Assembly (NCBI RefSeq): GCF_000585375.1 | Contig: NZ_KK073874.1 | Span: forward strand, 4,030,001 to 4,094,000 | DNA from: Cryptosporangium arvum DSM 44712 | GTDB taxonomy: Bacteria; Actinomycetota; Actinomycetes; Mycobacteriales; Cryptosporangiaceae | Direction of reading: 5' to 3' | DNA length: 64,000 nucleotides | In this document: positions 36,370 to 45,505 of the stretch, in pieces | Numbering within the stretch: position 1 is the first letter of the stretch | Layout of the letters: the number at the start of each line of letters is the position of its first letter | Translations under genes and position numbers: made by a program | The notes under the pieces: generated by a model | The model's database searches: none | What the model was told of the DNA's origin: nothing | What the model saw: the letters and a program-made list of their open reading frames with translations, nothing else

Positions 36370-37454
36370 GCAAGCTGAAGCCCTGGCTTTCCCTCGGCGG
36401 CATCGGGGTGTTCGCCGTCCTGCTCCTCGCCGTCGCCCCGCTCGTGCTCACCGAGCACTGGCTCAACAACCTCGGCAAGTACTGCTGCTGGGCCATCGCC
36501 GCCGTCGGCATCGGCCTGGCGTGGGGCCGGGGCGGGATGCTCGTGATGGGGCAGGGGGTGTTCTTCGCCCTCGGCGCCTACTCGATGGCCATGCACCTCA
36601 CGCTGGAGACCGCCGGTGACCGCGTACCGGGGTTCATGGTGCTCTACGACCCCCTCGCGCCGCTCCCGGTGTTCTGGGAGCCGTTCCGCAGCGCGGGGTT
36701 CACCCTGCTGGCGATCGTGCTGCTCCCGGTGGTGCTGGCCGGCCTTCTCGGCTACGCGCTGTTCAAGCGCGGCGTGAAGGGCGCGTACTTCGCGATCCTG
36801 ACCCAGGCCCTCGCCGTCGCGCTGGCCACGCTGATCAGCTCCACGATCCGCGAGACCGGCGGCGACACCGGGCTCAGCGACTTCAAGTACTTCTTCGGCT
36901 TCGTGCTGAACGACCCGGCGAACAAGGTCATGGTGTACCTGATCGCCGCCGCGCTCCTCATCCTGTGCCTGCTCGTGGTGTGGCAGCTCTACCGCAGCCG
37001 CTTCGGTGAGCTGCTCGTCGCCACCCGGGACGCCGAGGAGCGCGTCCGGTTCCTCGGCTACGACCCGGGCACCGTCAAGCTCGTCGCGTTCGTCGTGTCC
37101 GCGCTGATGGCGAGCATCGGGGGAGCGATGTTCGTGCCCATCGTCGGCATCATCACCCCGGCCGAGATCGGTGCCGCGGCCTCGATCTTCCTGATCGCCG
37201 GTGTCGCCCTCGGCGGCCGCGCGTCGCTGTTCGGGCCCGCGCTCGGCGCGATGGCGGTCGGCTGGGGACAGTCGAGCCTCGGCTCGACCTGGCCCGACGG
37301 CTGGACCTACCTCCTCGGCCTGCTGTTCATCGTCGTCATCCTGTTCCTGCCGAAGGGTCTGTCGTCGCTGCCGGCCCGGTTCACCGCCGCGCGCCGGAGC
37401 CCGGCCGAACCGCAGGCCCCCACCGCCGCGGAACTCGAAGAGGTGAGGTCATGA
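36366..37454 (+). CDS. urtC: Urea ABC permease UrtC
   Basis: A 362-residue permease with GLAWGRGGMLVMGQGVFFALGAYSMAMHL (about 57-85), FKRGVKGAYFAILTQALAVAL and a late GGAMFVPIVGIITPAEIGAAASI block that is specific to UrtC rather than LivM. The stretch GLSDFKYFFGF is also UrtC-like. The ATG overlaps the urtB stop by 4 bp. The C-terminus ends in a proline- and alanine-rich tail of about 25 residues. Confidence 0.92.
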   Translation: MSKLKPWLSLGGIGVFAVLLLAVAPLVLTEHWLNNLGKYCCWAIAAVGIGLAWGRGGMLVMGQGVFFALGAYSMAMHLTLETAGDRVPGFMVLYDPLAPLPVFWEPFRSAGFTLLAIVLLPVVLAGLLGYALFKRGVKGAYFAILTQALAVALATLISSTIRETGGDTGLSDFKYFFGFVLNDPANKVMVYLIAAALLILCLLVVWQLYRSRFGELLVATRDAEERVRFLGYDPGTVKLVAFVVSALMASIGGAMFVPIVGIITPAEIGAAASIFLIAGVALGGRASLFGPALGAMAVGWGQSSLGSTWPDGWTYLLGLLFIVVILFLPKGLSSLPARFTAARRSPAEPQAPTAAELEEVRS

Positions 37455-38230
37455 GCCTGGTGGTCACGGATCTGCGCGTCGAGTTCTCGGGCTTCGTCGC
37501 GGTCGGCGGCGTCTCCTTCGACGCGCACCCCGGCGAGGTGCGGTTCCTCATCGGCCCGAACGGCGCCGGCAAGACGACGTGCATCGACGCCATCACGGGG
37601 CTGACCAAGGGCACCGGGTCGGCCCGCCTCGGCGAGACCGAGCTGCTCGGCCGGCCGGTGCACACCATCGTCCGCCTCGGAGTGGGTCGCACGTTCCAGA
37701 CCGCGAGCGTGTTCGACGAGCTCTCGGTACTGCAGAACCTCGACATCGCCGCCGGACGCCACCGCCGCCCGGCCTCGCTGTTGCGGACCAGGACCGGCGT
37801 CGACGCGTCGATCGAGCGGGCGCTGGAGGAGACCGGGCTCGCGGGCGAGCTCGCCACGCCGGCCGGCATCCTGTCGCACGGGCAGAAGCAGTGGCTGGAG
37901 ATCGCGATGCTGCTCGTGCAGGACGCGAAGGTGCTGCTGCTCGACGAGCCCGTCGCCGGCATGAGCCAGGACGAGCGCACCGCGACCGGCGAGCTCCTGC
38001 AGCGCGTCGCGGCGAACCGCATCGTGGTGGTGGTCGAGCACGACATGGACTTCATGCGCCGCTTCGCCACCCGGGTGACCGTGCTGCACCAGGGCGCGGT
38101 GCTCGCGGAGGGCGCGGTGAGCGAGGTCCAGGCCGATCCGAAGGTGCAGGAGGTCTACCTCGGCACAGCGGGAGCCGCGACCACAGCCGCCGCGTCGGCC
38201 GTGCCTGAACCACTTCGGAAGGAGGACTGA
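37451..38230 (+). CDS. urtD: Urea ABC ATPase UrtD
   Basis: A 259-residue LivG-type ATPase: Walker A GPNGAGKTT (near residue 36), signature region LSHGQKQWLEIAMLL (UrtD-typical in place of LSGGQ) and Walker B VLLLDEPVAGMSQDE. The H-loop is in VVVVEHDMDFMRRFA. It has a C-terminal extension rich in Ala and Thr. The ATG overlaps the urtC stop by 4 bp. Confidence 0.92.
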   Translation: MSLVVTDLRVEFSGFVAVGGVSFDAHPGEVRFLIGPNGAGKTTCIDAITGLTKGTGSARLGETELLGRPVHTIVRLGVGRTFQTASVFDELSVLQNLDIAAGRHRRPASLLRTRTGVDASIERALEETGLAGELATPAGILSHGQKQWLEIAMLLVQDAKVLLLDEPVAGMSQDERTATGELLQRVAANRIVVVVEHDMDFMRRFATRVTVLHQGAVLAEGAVSEVQADPKVQEVYLGTAGAATTAAASAVPEPLRKED

Positions 38231-38231
38231 C

Positions 38232-38915
38232 ATGCTCGAGCTCACCGACGTCGAGGCCGGCTACGGGCGCACCCGGGTGCTGCACGGCGTGACCGTGCCG
38301 GTCGGCCGGGTCGTGGCCGTGCTCGGCCACAACGGCGCCGGCAAGACGACCCTGCTGCGCCTCGCGATCGGCCTCATCAAACCGTCGAGCGGCCGCGTGG
38401 TGTTCGACGGTGAGGACGTCACGTCGCTCGCCCCCAACCAGCGCATCGCTCGCGGCATGGCCTACGTCCCGCAGGGGCAGCAGGCCTTCAGCCAGCTCAC
38501 GACGCTCGAGAACCTGCAGCTCGTCGCCGACGGGCGCCGGGGCGGCAAGGCCCTCGTCGACGCGCAGCTGGCGCGCTTCCCGGCGCTGGAGCAGTTCGCC
38601 GCCCGGAAGGCCGGCCTGCTCTCGGGCGGGCAGCGCCAGCAGCTCGCGATCGCCCGCGCCCTCATCACCTCACCGAAGCTGCTCATCCTCGACGAGCCGA
38701 CCGAGGGCATCCAGCCCACGATCGTCGCCGAGATCGAGCAGACGATCGTTCAGCTGGCCGCCGAGGGCATCAACGTGCTGCTCGTCGAGCAGCACATCGG
38801 CTTCGCCCTGGAAGCCGCCGAGCGCTACGTCGTGCTCGCCTCGGGCCGGGTCACCCAGACCGGAGACGGTGGTGCGGCCGCCACCTCCACGGTGCGGGCC
38901 GCCATGGCGATCTGA
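38232..38915 (+). CDS. urtE: Urea ABC ATPase UrtE
   Basis: A 227-residue LivF-type ATPase with Walker A GHNGAGKTT (near residue 34), AYVPQGQQAFSQLTTLENLQL, signature LSGGQRQQLAIARAL, Walker B LLILDEPTEGIQPTI and H-loop VLLVEQHIGFAL. It starts 1 bp after the urtD stop. With UrtD it energises the urea channel. No urease or urea-carboxylase gene is present in the window. Confidence 0.92.
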   Translation: MLELTDVEAGYGRTRVLHGVTVPVGRVVAVLGHNGAGKTTLLRLAIGLIKPSSGRVVFDGEDVTSLAPNQRIARGMAYVPQGQQAFSQLTTLENLQLVADGRRGGKALVDAQLARFPALEQFAARKAGLLSGGQRQQLAIARALITSPKLLILDEPTEGIQPTIVAEIEQTIVQLAAEGINVLLVEQHIGFALEAAERYVVLASGRVTQTGDGGAAATSTVRAAMAI

Positions 38916-38928
38916 CGGCTTCCTGGCC

Positions 38929-38944
38929 GCAACGCGATCGAAAC
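38929..38944. promoter_or_regulatory. Candidate GlnR-type site before the NCS1 permease
   Basis: GCAAC-GCGATC-GAAAC matches the actinobacterial GlnR a-site/b-site pattern (GTNAC-N6-GAAAC) with one mismatch. It is 37 bp before the GTG at 38981 and would link this permease to nitrogen starvation control. Confidence 0.45.
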
Positions 38945-38980
38945 ACCGGGCCGGGAGGATACCCCCGAGGGGGCGCCACT

Positions 38981-40657
38981 GTGTCGACGGACAACGCGCG
39001 CGCGGCCGCGGAGGACAGCCTCGAGGACTACGCCTTCCGCTACGTCCCGCGCACTTTCCGGCGCTGGAGCGCGGCCTCGGTCGGCGCCACCGCCCTCGGA
39101 TCGATCGCGTTCCTCGCCGATTTCTCGATCGGCGCGAGCATCGGTATCGACCACGGCACCGCCAACGCCGTGCTCGGCATCCTGTTCGCGTCGGTCGTCA
39201 TCGTCATCGTGGGTGTTCCCGTCGCCTACTACGCCGCCCGCTACAACCTCGACCTCGACCTCATCGCCCGCGGCTCGGGGTTCGGTTACTACGGCTCGAT
39301 CATCACGACGATGGTCTTCGCCGGTTTCACCTGCATCTTCTTCGCCCTGGAGGGCGCCATCATGGCGCAGGGACTGCAGGTGGCGACCGAGATGCCGCTG
39401 TGGCTCGGTTATCTGCTCTCGACCGTCGTCGTGATCCCGATCGTCATCTACGGCATGCGTGCGCTGGAGCGCCTGCAGTTCTGGACCACGCCGCTGTGGC
39501 TCGCGCTCGCCCTGCTGCCGCTGCTGTGGATCCTCGTCTCCGACCCCGAGGCGGTGCGCGCCTTCACGACGTTCACCGGCAACTCCGACGGCTCGATCCG
39601 GTTCGGCGCCGTGGTGTCGAGCGCGGCCGTGTGCTTCGCCCTCACCCCGCAGCTGGCCGAGCAGATCGATTACCTGCGCGCCATGCCACCGCGCACGTCG
39701 TCGAACACGCGCTCGTGGTGGACGTCGTTCGCGTTCGCCGGTCCGGGCTGGGTCGTGTTCAGCGGCACCAAGCAGGTGATCGGCGTGTTCCTCGCGGTCT
39801 ACCTGCTGGTGAAGGTCGAGCCCACGCTCGGGCACCGCGCGACCGAGCCGGTCCAGCAGTTCGTCGTGATGTACCAGACGCTCGTCCCCGACTGGCTCGC
39901 GATCGTTCTCGCGCTCGTGCTCATCGTGGTGGCGCAGGTGAAGATCAACGTGACGAACGCGTACTCGGGCTCGCTCGCGTGGTCGAACGTCTTCACCCGG
40001 ATGGCGAAGCACTACCCGGGGCGCACGATCTTCGTGCTGTTCAACCTCGTGATCGCCTACGCGCTCATGATGCTCGACGTCTTCACGCTCATCTCGTTCG
40101 TGTTGAGCCTCTACGCGAACGTCGTCATGGCCTGGCTCGTGACGATCGCCGCCGACATCGCGATCAACAAGTGGATCCTGCGGATCTCGCCGCGGTTCCC
40201 GGAGTTCCGCCGCGGCATGCTGCACGACTGGAACCCGGTCGGGCTGGTGTCGGTGGGGCTCGCCTCGGCGCTGTCGCTGCTCGCGTTCGCCGGGCTGTTC
40301 GGCCCGGGGGTCAAGCCGTTCTCGGTGCTCATCGCGATCGGCGTCGCGATGGTCGCCACGCCGGTCACGGCCCTCGCCACGCGGGGGCGCTACTACCTGC
40401 GCCGCCGCTCCGACGGCATCGACTCGCCCCGGTTCGACGACGACGGCAACCCCTCGGGGGAGCGGCTGCGCTGCCACGTCACCGGCTACACGTTCGAGCG
40501 GCCGGATATGCTGGCCTCGGCCGAGAGGGGGCCGCACGGCGAGGTGCAGTACGTCTCGTCGCTGGCGCTCACGCTCGACGATTCCGATCGCTTCGTGCTT
40601 CCGCCCGAAGTCACCGAGCCCCCGCGGTGGGCGGCCGCCCGGTCGAGGGAGGCGTGA
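38981..40657 (+). CDS. NCS1-family purine/pyrimidine-type permease
   Basis: A 558-residue secondary transporter with about twelve hydrophobic segments. Landmarks of the cytosine/purine permease family include RYVPRTFRRW near the N-terminus, ARGSGFGYYGSIITTMVFAGFTCIFFALEGAIMAQGL (about 102-138) and VAQVKINVTNAYSGSLAWSNVFTR (about 322-345). A hydrophilic C-terminal tail of about 90 residues is unusual. Substrates of the family are nucleobases, allantoin, hydantoins or thiamine precursors. Placed after urea uptake genes and next to two TetR regulators, a nitrogen-rich heterocycle is plausible. GTG 38981 has GAGGGGG upstream. Confidence 0.87.
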   Translation: MSTDNARAAAEDSLEDYAFRYVPRTFRRWSAASVGATALGSIAFLADFSIGASIGIDHGTANAVLGILFASVVIVIVGVPVAYYAARYNLDLDLIARGSGFGYYGSIITTMVFAGFTCIFFALEGAIMAQGLQVATEMPLWLGYLLSTVVVIPIVIYGMRALERLQFWTTPLWLALALLPLLWILVSDPEAVRAFTTFTGNSDGSIRFGAVVSSAAVCFALTPQLAEQIDYLRAMPPRTSSNTRSWWTSFAFAGPGWVVFSGTKQVIGVFLAVYLLVKVEPTLGHRATEPVQQFVVMYQTLVPDWLAIVLALVLIVVAQVKINVTNAYSGSLAWSNVFTRMAKHYPGRTIFVLFNLVIAYALMMLDVFTLISFVLSLYANVVMAWLVTIAADIAINKWILRISPRFPEFRRGMLHDWNPVGLVSVGLASALSLLAFAGLFGPGVKPFSVLIAIGVAMVATPVTALATRGRYYLRRRSDGIDSPRFDDDGNPSGERLRCHVTGYTFERPDMLASAERGPHGEVQYVSSLALTLDDSDRFVLPPEVTEPPRWAAARSREA

Positions 40658-41226
40658 TGGAGGAGCCGGTCGACACCGCGACCGCGATACTCGCGAGCGC
40701 CGTGGTGCTGCTGCGCGGGCGGACGTTCGACGACATCTCCTACCGGGCGCTCGCCGACGAGGTCGGCATCTCGGAACGCACGATCTACCGCCAGTACCCG
40801 ACCCGCGCGCACCTGCTCGCCGCCCTCTCGGACTGGATCGAGCAGACCTGCTTCCCGCTGCCGCCGTTCGTGACCGTGGCCGACTTCTGCGCCGCCGCCC
40901 ACGAGCGCTTCCGCGCCTTCGACGCGTCGCCCGCGTACGCGTACGTCAGCGCGCGGGCGTCCGCGATCTCGCCGACGCTCGACGCCGCCGGGCCGGCCTA
41001 CCTCACGCGGGCGATCGAGGCGATGCTCGAGGTGGCGGCGCCGACGCTCAACCGGCGGGACCGGCGGCGGGTCGCGGCCTCCCTGCGTTACTTCTCGTCG
41101 GCGATGTTCTGGGCCCGCCTGCGTACCGGCTTCGACCTGGATGCCGCCGAGATCGGCGACGCGTTCGACCACGCCGTGGGCACCGTGCTCGCGCGGCTGC
41201 CCGACGCGACGTGGGTGAAGCCGTGA
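40657..41226 (+). CDS. TetR-family regulator 1
   Basis: A 189-residue regulator. The HTH is YRALADEVGISERTIYRQYPTRAHLLAAL (about residues 28-56), and the rest is a short helical ligand domain (about 65-185) of unrecognised type. The ATG overlaps the permease stop by 1 bp (TGATG), so it is co-transcribed with the NCS1 permease; an in-frame GTG at 40654 is the alternative. It probably controls uptake genes of this cluster. Confidence 0.83.
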   Translation: MEEPVDTATAILASAVVLLRGRTFDDISYRALADEVGISERTIYRQYPTRAHLLAALSDWIEQTCFPLPPFVTVADFCAAAHERFRAFDASPAYAYVSARASAISPTLDAAGPAYLTRAIEAMLEVAAPTLNRRDRRRVAASLRYFSSAMFWARLRTGFDLDAAEIGDAFDHAVGTVLARLPDATWVKP

Positions 41227-41777
41227 CGCTGAGTGGCACCCAGACGGCGATCCTCGCGGCCTACGCGGAACTGATCGAGGAGCTCGGCAGCGACGACGTG
41301 TCGTTCCGGGTCATCGCGCGCCGGGCCGGTATCGCCCAGCGCACAGTGTTCCGCAACTATCCGACGCGTGTCGACCTGCTGCTGGCGACCGCGGCGTGGA
41401 TCGAGGCGACGCTGTTCGCCCGCGACGAGCTGGACTCGATCTTCGACGTCCCGCTCGCGATTCGCGACGCGATGCAGCGCTACGACGCGCGCCCGGAACT
41501 CGCGCACGTCGTCGCCGAGACCGCGATGCGCGGTGTGAGCGGCGCGGCACCGGCGCCCGGCCGGGCGCAGCTCGAGCGGCTGCTCGATGCCGAGGTGCCC
41601 TCCCTGGACGCCGCGCAGCGCCGGTCCGTCGTCGCGGCGCTGTCGCATCTGGACTCCGTCGGGACCTGGGTGACGTTCCGCCGCGAGTTCGGCATGGACC
41701 AGCGTGACATCGCCGACGCCGCCGCGTGGGCGGCGGAGGCGGTGCTCGACACCATCCGCGACCGCGTCGCCCCGTAA
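41223..41777 (+). CDS. TetR-family regulator 2
   Basis: A 184-residue relative of the preceding regulator, with HTH FRVIARRAGIAQRTVFRNYPTRVDLLLA (about 27-54). The two share the R-T-(I/V)-(Y/F)-R-x-Y-P-T-R core and similar length, so they look like a tandem duplication that may form a heterodimer. The GTG at 41223 overlaps the first regulator's stop by 4 bp. Confidence 0.8.
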   Translation: MTLSGTQTAILAAYAELIEELGSDDVSFRVIARRAGIAQRTVFRNYPTRVDLLLATAAWIEATLFARDELDSIFDVPLAIRDAMQRYDARPELAHVVAETAMRGVSGAAPAPGRAQLERLLDAEVPSLDAAQRRSVVAALSHLDSVGTWVTFRREFGMDQRDIADAAAWAAEAVLDTIRDRVAP

Positions 41778-41816
41778 CGTCCCCGACGGATCCGGCAGGC
41801 GTCGAGCCCGGCCGGT

Positions 41817-41846
41817 TTGACTCTCCAGTGGCTCGAGACGTGATAG
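41817..41846 (+). promoter_or_regulatory. MerR-type promoter
   Basis: TTGACT (41817-41822) and TGATAG (41841-41846) are separated by 18 bp that include the imperfect dyad CTCTCCAGTGGCTCGAGAC, recalling the CTCCAGT/ACTGGAG operators of MerR regulators. It lies just before the merR-like gene, so autoregulation is likely. Confidence 0.55.
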
Positions 41847-41854
41847 TCACCGGC

Positions 41855-42823
41855 ATGGACGAGCTTTATCCCATCGGTGACGTCGCCCGTCGCACCGGAC
41901 TCAGCGTGACCACCATCCGGTTCTACGCGGACGCCGGGGTGGTCGTCCCGACCGGGCACAGCGGCGCCGGGTACCGGCTGTACGACGTCCGCGCGATCGC
42001 CGCCCTCGAACTCGTCCGCACGCTGCGTGAACTGGGCGCGGGGTTGGACGAGATCCGGCGGGTGCTGGCGGGCGAGGCCGGCGTCCGCGACCTCGCCGCC
42101 CACCACCTCGACCTCGTCGAGAGCCAGATCTCCCGCCTCCGGACGCGTCGCGCCGTGCTGCGCACGATCGTCCGCCAGGACAGCGCGATCGAACAGGTGA
42201 CGATCATGCACGAGTTGGCGACCCTGTCCGACGACGACCGCGACCGGCTCGTCGACGGCTTCTGGACCGAGATCGCGGAAGGCCTCGACGCCGGTGTCCT
42301 CGACGACGACGTCCCGCCCTACCGGCCCCGGCTGCCGCAGGACCCGACGACCGAGCAGCTGGAAGCGTGGATCGAGCTGGCCGACCTGGTCATCGAGCCC
42401 GGGTTCCGGCAGGCGGTCCGCCGGTATTACGAGCAGCTGTACGCGCCGGAACAGGACCGGGCCTGGAGCGAGGAGGAGATCCAGCGGCAGGTCGCGCTCC
42501 TCACCGAAGCGAGGACGGCGGCCGAAGCGGGTCAGCCCGTCGACGCGCCGCCGGCCCGCGAACTGGCGCGCCGCTACGTGGCGCTGGTGATGAGCATGGA
42601 CGGCGGCCTGGACGCCGCCGAGGCGCGCCGGTTGATCGCCGGCGCCGAGCCGAGCGCACACGTCGATCGGTACCGGCGGTTGTTCGACCGGTACAACGCC
42701 CTGGTCGCGATCATCAACGCGATCACGCACCGGCGAGCGGAAGCGCCCGGTGTCACCTGGCTGCACGAGGCGGTCAAGGCCCTGCCCGACACCCCCGACC
42801 ACGGCGCCCGCAGCGCGGACTGA
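41855..42823 (+). CDS. MerR-family regulator with large effector domain
   Basis: A 322-residue protein. The N-terminal MerR winged helix is complete (YPIGDVARRTGLSVTTIRFYADAGVVVP, about residues 4-31, then GYRLYD and the coiled coil DEIRRVLAG to about 110). A roughly 200-residue helical C-terminal domain rich in Asp, Glu and Arg follows, similar to the TipAS-type extension and probably ligand-binding. The ATG at 41855 is close behind the likely promoter. No obvious target operon adjoins it other than its own gene. Confidence 0.85.
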   Translation: MDELYPIGDVARRTGLSVTTIRFYADAGVVVPTGHSGAGYRLYDVRAIAALELVRTLRELGAGLDEIRRVLAGEAGVRDLAAHHLDLVESQISRLRTRRAVLRTIVRQDSAIEQVTIMHELATLSDDDRDRLVDGFWTEIAEGLDAGVLDDDVPPYRPRLPQDPTTEQLEAWIELADLVIEPGFRQAVRRYYEQLYAPEQDRAWSEEEIQRQVALLTEARTAAEAGQPVDAPPARELARRYVALVMSMDGGLDAAEARRLIAGAEPSAHVDRYRRLFDRYNALVAIINAITHRRAEAPGVTWLHEAVKALPDTPDHGARSAD

Positions 42824-42874
42824 GTGAGGGCTTGGCGGGGGCCGGTGTCACGGTGGAGGCCCGTCGGCACCGGG

Positions 42875-43440
42875 TCAGCGCACCAGGCCGATCCGGTGGG
42901 CGAGCACCACGGCCTGGACCCGGTCGCGGACCTCGAGCTTGGCGAGGATCCGGCCCACGTGGGTCTTCACCGTGCCCTCGGAGAGCACGAACCGTTCCGC
43001 CAGTTCCGGGTTGGAAAGGCCTTCGCCCATCGCCACGAAGATCTCCCGCTCCCGGGGCGTGAGCCTGGCCACCCGCGGATCGTCGGGCGACGCCTGCCCC
43101 GGCGTCGGCAGCCGGTCGGCGTACGCGTCCAGCAGGCGCCGGGTGACGCTCGGGGCCACGACCGCGTCGCCGCTGGCCACCGACCGGATCGCCGACACCA
43201 GGTCACCGGGGGCGCGTCCTTGAGCAGGAAGCCGCTCGCTCCGGCACGCAGGCCCGCGTACGCGAATTCGTCGAGGTCGAACGTCGTCAGGATGAGCACT
43301 CTCGCCTGGCCGGCCTCGACGATCCGGCGGGTGGCCTCGATGCCGTCCGTGCCCGGCATGCGAACGTCCATGACGACGACGTCGGGCCCGAGCCGGGCGG
43401 CCTGCCGGATCGCGTCCGCGCCGGCCCCGGCGGGCGGCGA
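42875..43440 (-). pseudogene. Truncated, frameshifted NarL-type response regulator
   Basis: The minus strand encodes most of a LuxR/NarL response regulator in two frames. The receiver part (about 43440 to 43213) includes [49 protein letters not shown]. The rest (ATG-containing frame 43198-42875) holds [13 protein letters not shown] and an intact [28 protein letters not shown]. At about 43207-43213 a C run appears one base short, which breaks the frame between KDAP and the expected GDLVSAIRS. The first roughly 35 residues, with the acidic DD pair, are also missing and no kinase partner is nearby. The base loss could be a sequencing error, but the missing N-terminus could not. Confidence 0.75.
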
Positions 43441-43492
43441 CCGCGGCGACCGCGTACCGATGGCCCGGCCCGGCGACCCGGCCTGCCGTCGA

Positions 43493-43828
43493 TCACGCCG
43501 GGGGCGGGTCGATCGCGTACAGGTCGAGCGTGGCCGGAGGCTCGGCGATCCCGGGGCCGCCGGCCCGGACCCAGGCGATGACGTCGTCGATCGCGTCCGG
43601 GTCCAGGACCAGTCCCAGCCAGGCCGGGCGGCCGCCGGCGCGTCGGCCGGCCGGGCTGGGGTTGACCACGAGGACGTTGGACTGGGCACACCGGTCCAGG
43701 CACGCGCTGACCCGGACGCGAATGGTGTCGCCGAGCGCGTCACGCAGGCGGGCGAGTTGTCCGTGGTGATCGACGGAGGGGTGCTTGGTGGTGCTGCCGC
43801 AGCAGCAGTCGCGGCAGACGGTGATCAT
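43493..43828 (-). CDS. Small [2Fe-2S] thioredoxin-like ferredoxin
   Basis: A 111-residue protein with cysteines 5, 8, 9, 10 (VCRDCCCG) and 43, 47 ([12 protein letters not shown]), followed by [31 protein letters not shown]. This layout is that of thioredoxin-like [2Fe-2S] ferredoxins found singly in many actinobacteria. It probably carries electrons in a redox or metal-handling pathway that cannot be identified from context. ATG 43828 is chosen because homology starts there; a longer frame reaches 43912. Confidence 0.75.
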   Translation of the reverse strand: MITVCRDCCCGSTTKHPSVDHHGQLARLRDALGDTIRVRVSACLDRCAQSNVLVVNPSPAGRRAGGRPAWLGLVLDPDAIDDVIAWVRAGGPGIAEPPATLDLYAIDPPPA

Positions 43829-43993
43829 GTGTTCCGGTTCCCGTCGTTCGCCGTGGTCGACCGTCATCATCACATTCGGTCCGCGCTCGGGCGGCGCGGC
43901 CCTCGGCGTCACGAGGAGGAAACCCGGCGATCAGCTGGACGACGATTACTAGACTCCGTCTGATCGAGTCGGCGGACACGGGGGAGTGGCACG

Positions 43994-45505
43994 GTGGACG
44001 ATCGCCGCGGAGCGGCCGAGCTGGGGAGTGCGCTCCGCGCCGCGAGCCCGGTGGAGCTGTACCGGTTCAACGCTTTCCGGGTGACCGGTCTGCCCGTGGA
44101 CGCCACCCCGGCCGAGGTCCGCCGGAGCGCCTCGCAGTTGCGGGCGGCCCACGCCCTCGGCGTCGACGCGCAGCTGCCCGGTCAGGTTCTCCCGCTGACC
44201 CCGGCACCGTCCCACGAACTCGTCGAACAGGCCCTGGCCCGGTTACGTGACCCGATCAGCCAGGTCGTCGACATGTTCTTCTGGTTCTGGCCGGGCAACG
44301 ACGCCGCCACCGCGGCGCTGGCGGCCGGTGATCTCGACGGCGCCGAACGCGCCTGGGACGCGGACGGCTCCGCGGCCGCGTCGCACAACCTCGCGGTCCT
44401 CAACCACCTGCTCGCCCTCGACGCCGAACACGTGGGCAAGACCCCACCCCGCTACGGAGCCGCGGCCCGGTGGCGCGAGACCTACCGGCACTGGCTGGCC
44501 GCCTGGCGCGACGACGCGGTCTGGGTCGAGTTCGCCGACCGGGTGATGGGTCTGCGCCACCCCGGGCTGGACGCGACGGTCGCGGCCACCGTCCGGGACC
44601 TGGTGCCGACGGTGGTGATGGCCGGCACCGCCGCGGTCGCCCTGCGGGGGGCCGACCGGGGCTGGGACGACGAGCGCATCCGGGTGCACTGGCGGTTGGT
44701 CCACCGGCCGGGCTTCCCCGACGACACCCGCGCCGTCGTCGTCCGGGCGGCCACCGACCAGATCGTCGAGCGGCTGGAGGTACGCCTCGAAAAGGCGGAG
44801 CAGGATCTGTCCCACCACCCCGAGCGGGCCGACGAGCTCTCCGAGCGGCTCGCGGAGGCGACCCACCCGCTGCTCGTCAACCTGGAGCTGGCCCGCACCG
44901 CCGACTCCGACGCACTGCACGACGGGGTCGCCCGGCTGCTGCTCCGCTGCGCGTACACCGGCCATCAGCATCTCGGGGACTGGGAGCGGACCCGCACGAT
45001 GCTCCGGCGCGCGCAGCGTCCCGCGCGGGGCGAGATGATCCGCACCCAGGTTCGGGAAGACATCCTCGCGGTGGAACGGATGCTCGAGAACCCCCGGCGC
45101 CCGGAAGCCCGGGGCTACACGTACCGGGTCCCCACCCAGGACGAACTGGAGGCGAGCGCCGAGGCCGAGCGGCAGCGCAACATCGAGATCATCCTCGAGG
45201 AACTGCGTAAGGTGCCGAACCTGCTCACCGAGGAGCGGGAGGCGGAGGTACGGCGCTTGGGGGCGTCGTTGGGGGCGCTCGGGGGCATCGTGTTCGTCCG
45301 TTCGAGTACCTGGGTGGACAACCCGATCGAGGTCGCACGCCGCTACCGGGAGATTTTCGCCGGACGGGACCATCTCGCGAAGGTCCGCCGCGAGGCGCAG
45401 GGGCGGCGGTCCCTGCTGGACGAGCTCCGGCGGGAGGCGGACGAGGCGAAGACGCGGCGGTACTTCGATCTCGAGGGCGGCCGGCCGGGGGATGTCTTCC
45501 CGTGA
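43994..45505 (+). CDS. J-domain-like co-chaperone protein of an Hsp70 operon
   Basis: A 503-residue soluble protein. Its N-terminal segment (about 20-95), LYRFNAFRVTGLPVDATPAE, then VRRSASQLRAAHALG and ARLRDPISQVVDMFFWFWPG, resembles J-like modules (N-F-R-V-x-G-L-P ... R-L-x-D-P ... F-W-F-W) but has no HPD tripeptide, so it may not stimulate ATPase activity in the usual way. The middle and C-terminus are helical and charged, with coiled-coil-like stretches. I know no named family for the full length. The stop overlaps the GrpE-like gene by 4 bp and the operon continues into an Hsp70 gene, which supports a co-chaperone role. GTG start with GGGGGAG upstream. Confidence 0.6.
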   Translation: MDDRRGAAELGSALRAASPVELYRFNAFRVTGLPVDATPAEVRRSASQLRAAHALGVDAQLPGQVLPLTPAPSHELVEQALARLRDPISQVVDMFFWFWPGNDAATAALAAGDLDGAERAWDADGSAAASHNLAVLNHLLALDAEHVGKTPPRYGAAARWRETYRHWLAAWRDDAVWVEFADRVMGLRHPGLDATVAATVRDLVPTVVMAGTAAVALRGADRGWDDERIRVHWRLVHRPGFPDDTRAVVVRAATDQIVERLEVRLEKAEQDLSHHPERADELSERLAEATHPLLVNLELARTADSDALHDGVARLLLRCAYTGHQHLGDWERTRTMLRRAQRPARGEMIRTQVREDILAVERMLENPRRPEARGYTYRVPTQDELEASAEAERQRNIEIILEELRKVPNLLTEEREAEVRRLGASLGALGGIVFVRSSTWVDNPIEVARRYREIFAGRDHLAKVRREAQGRRSLLDELRREADEAKTRRYFDLEGGRPGDVFP

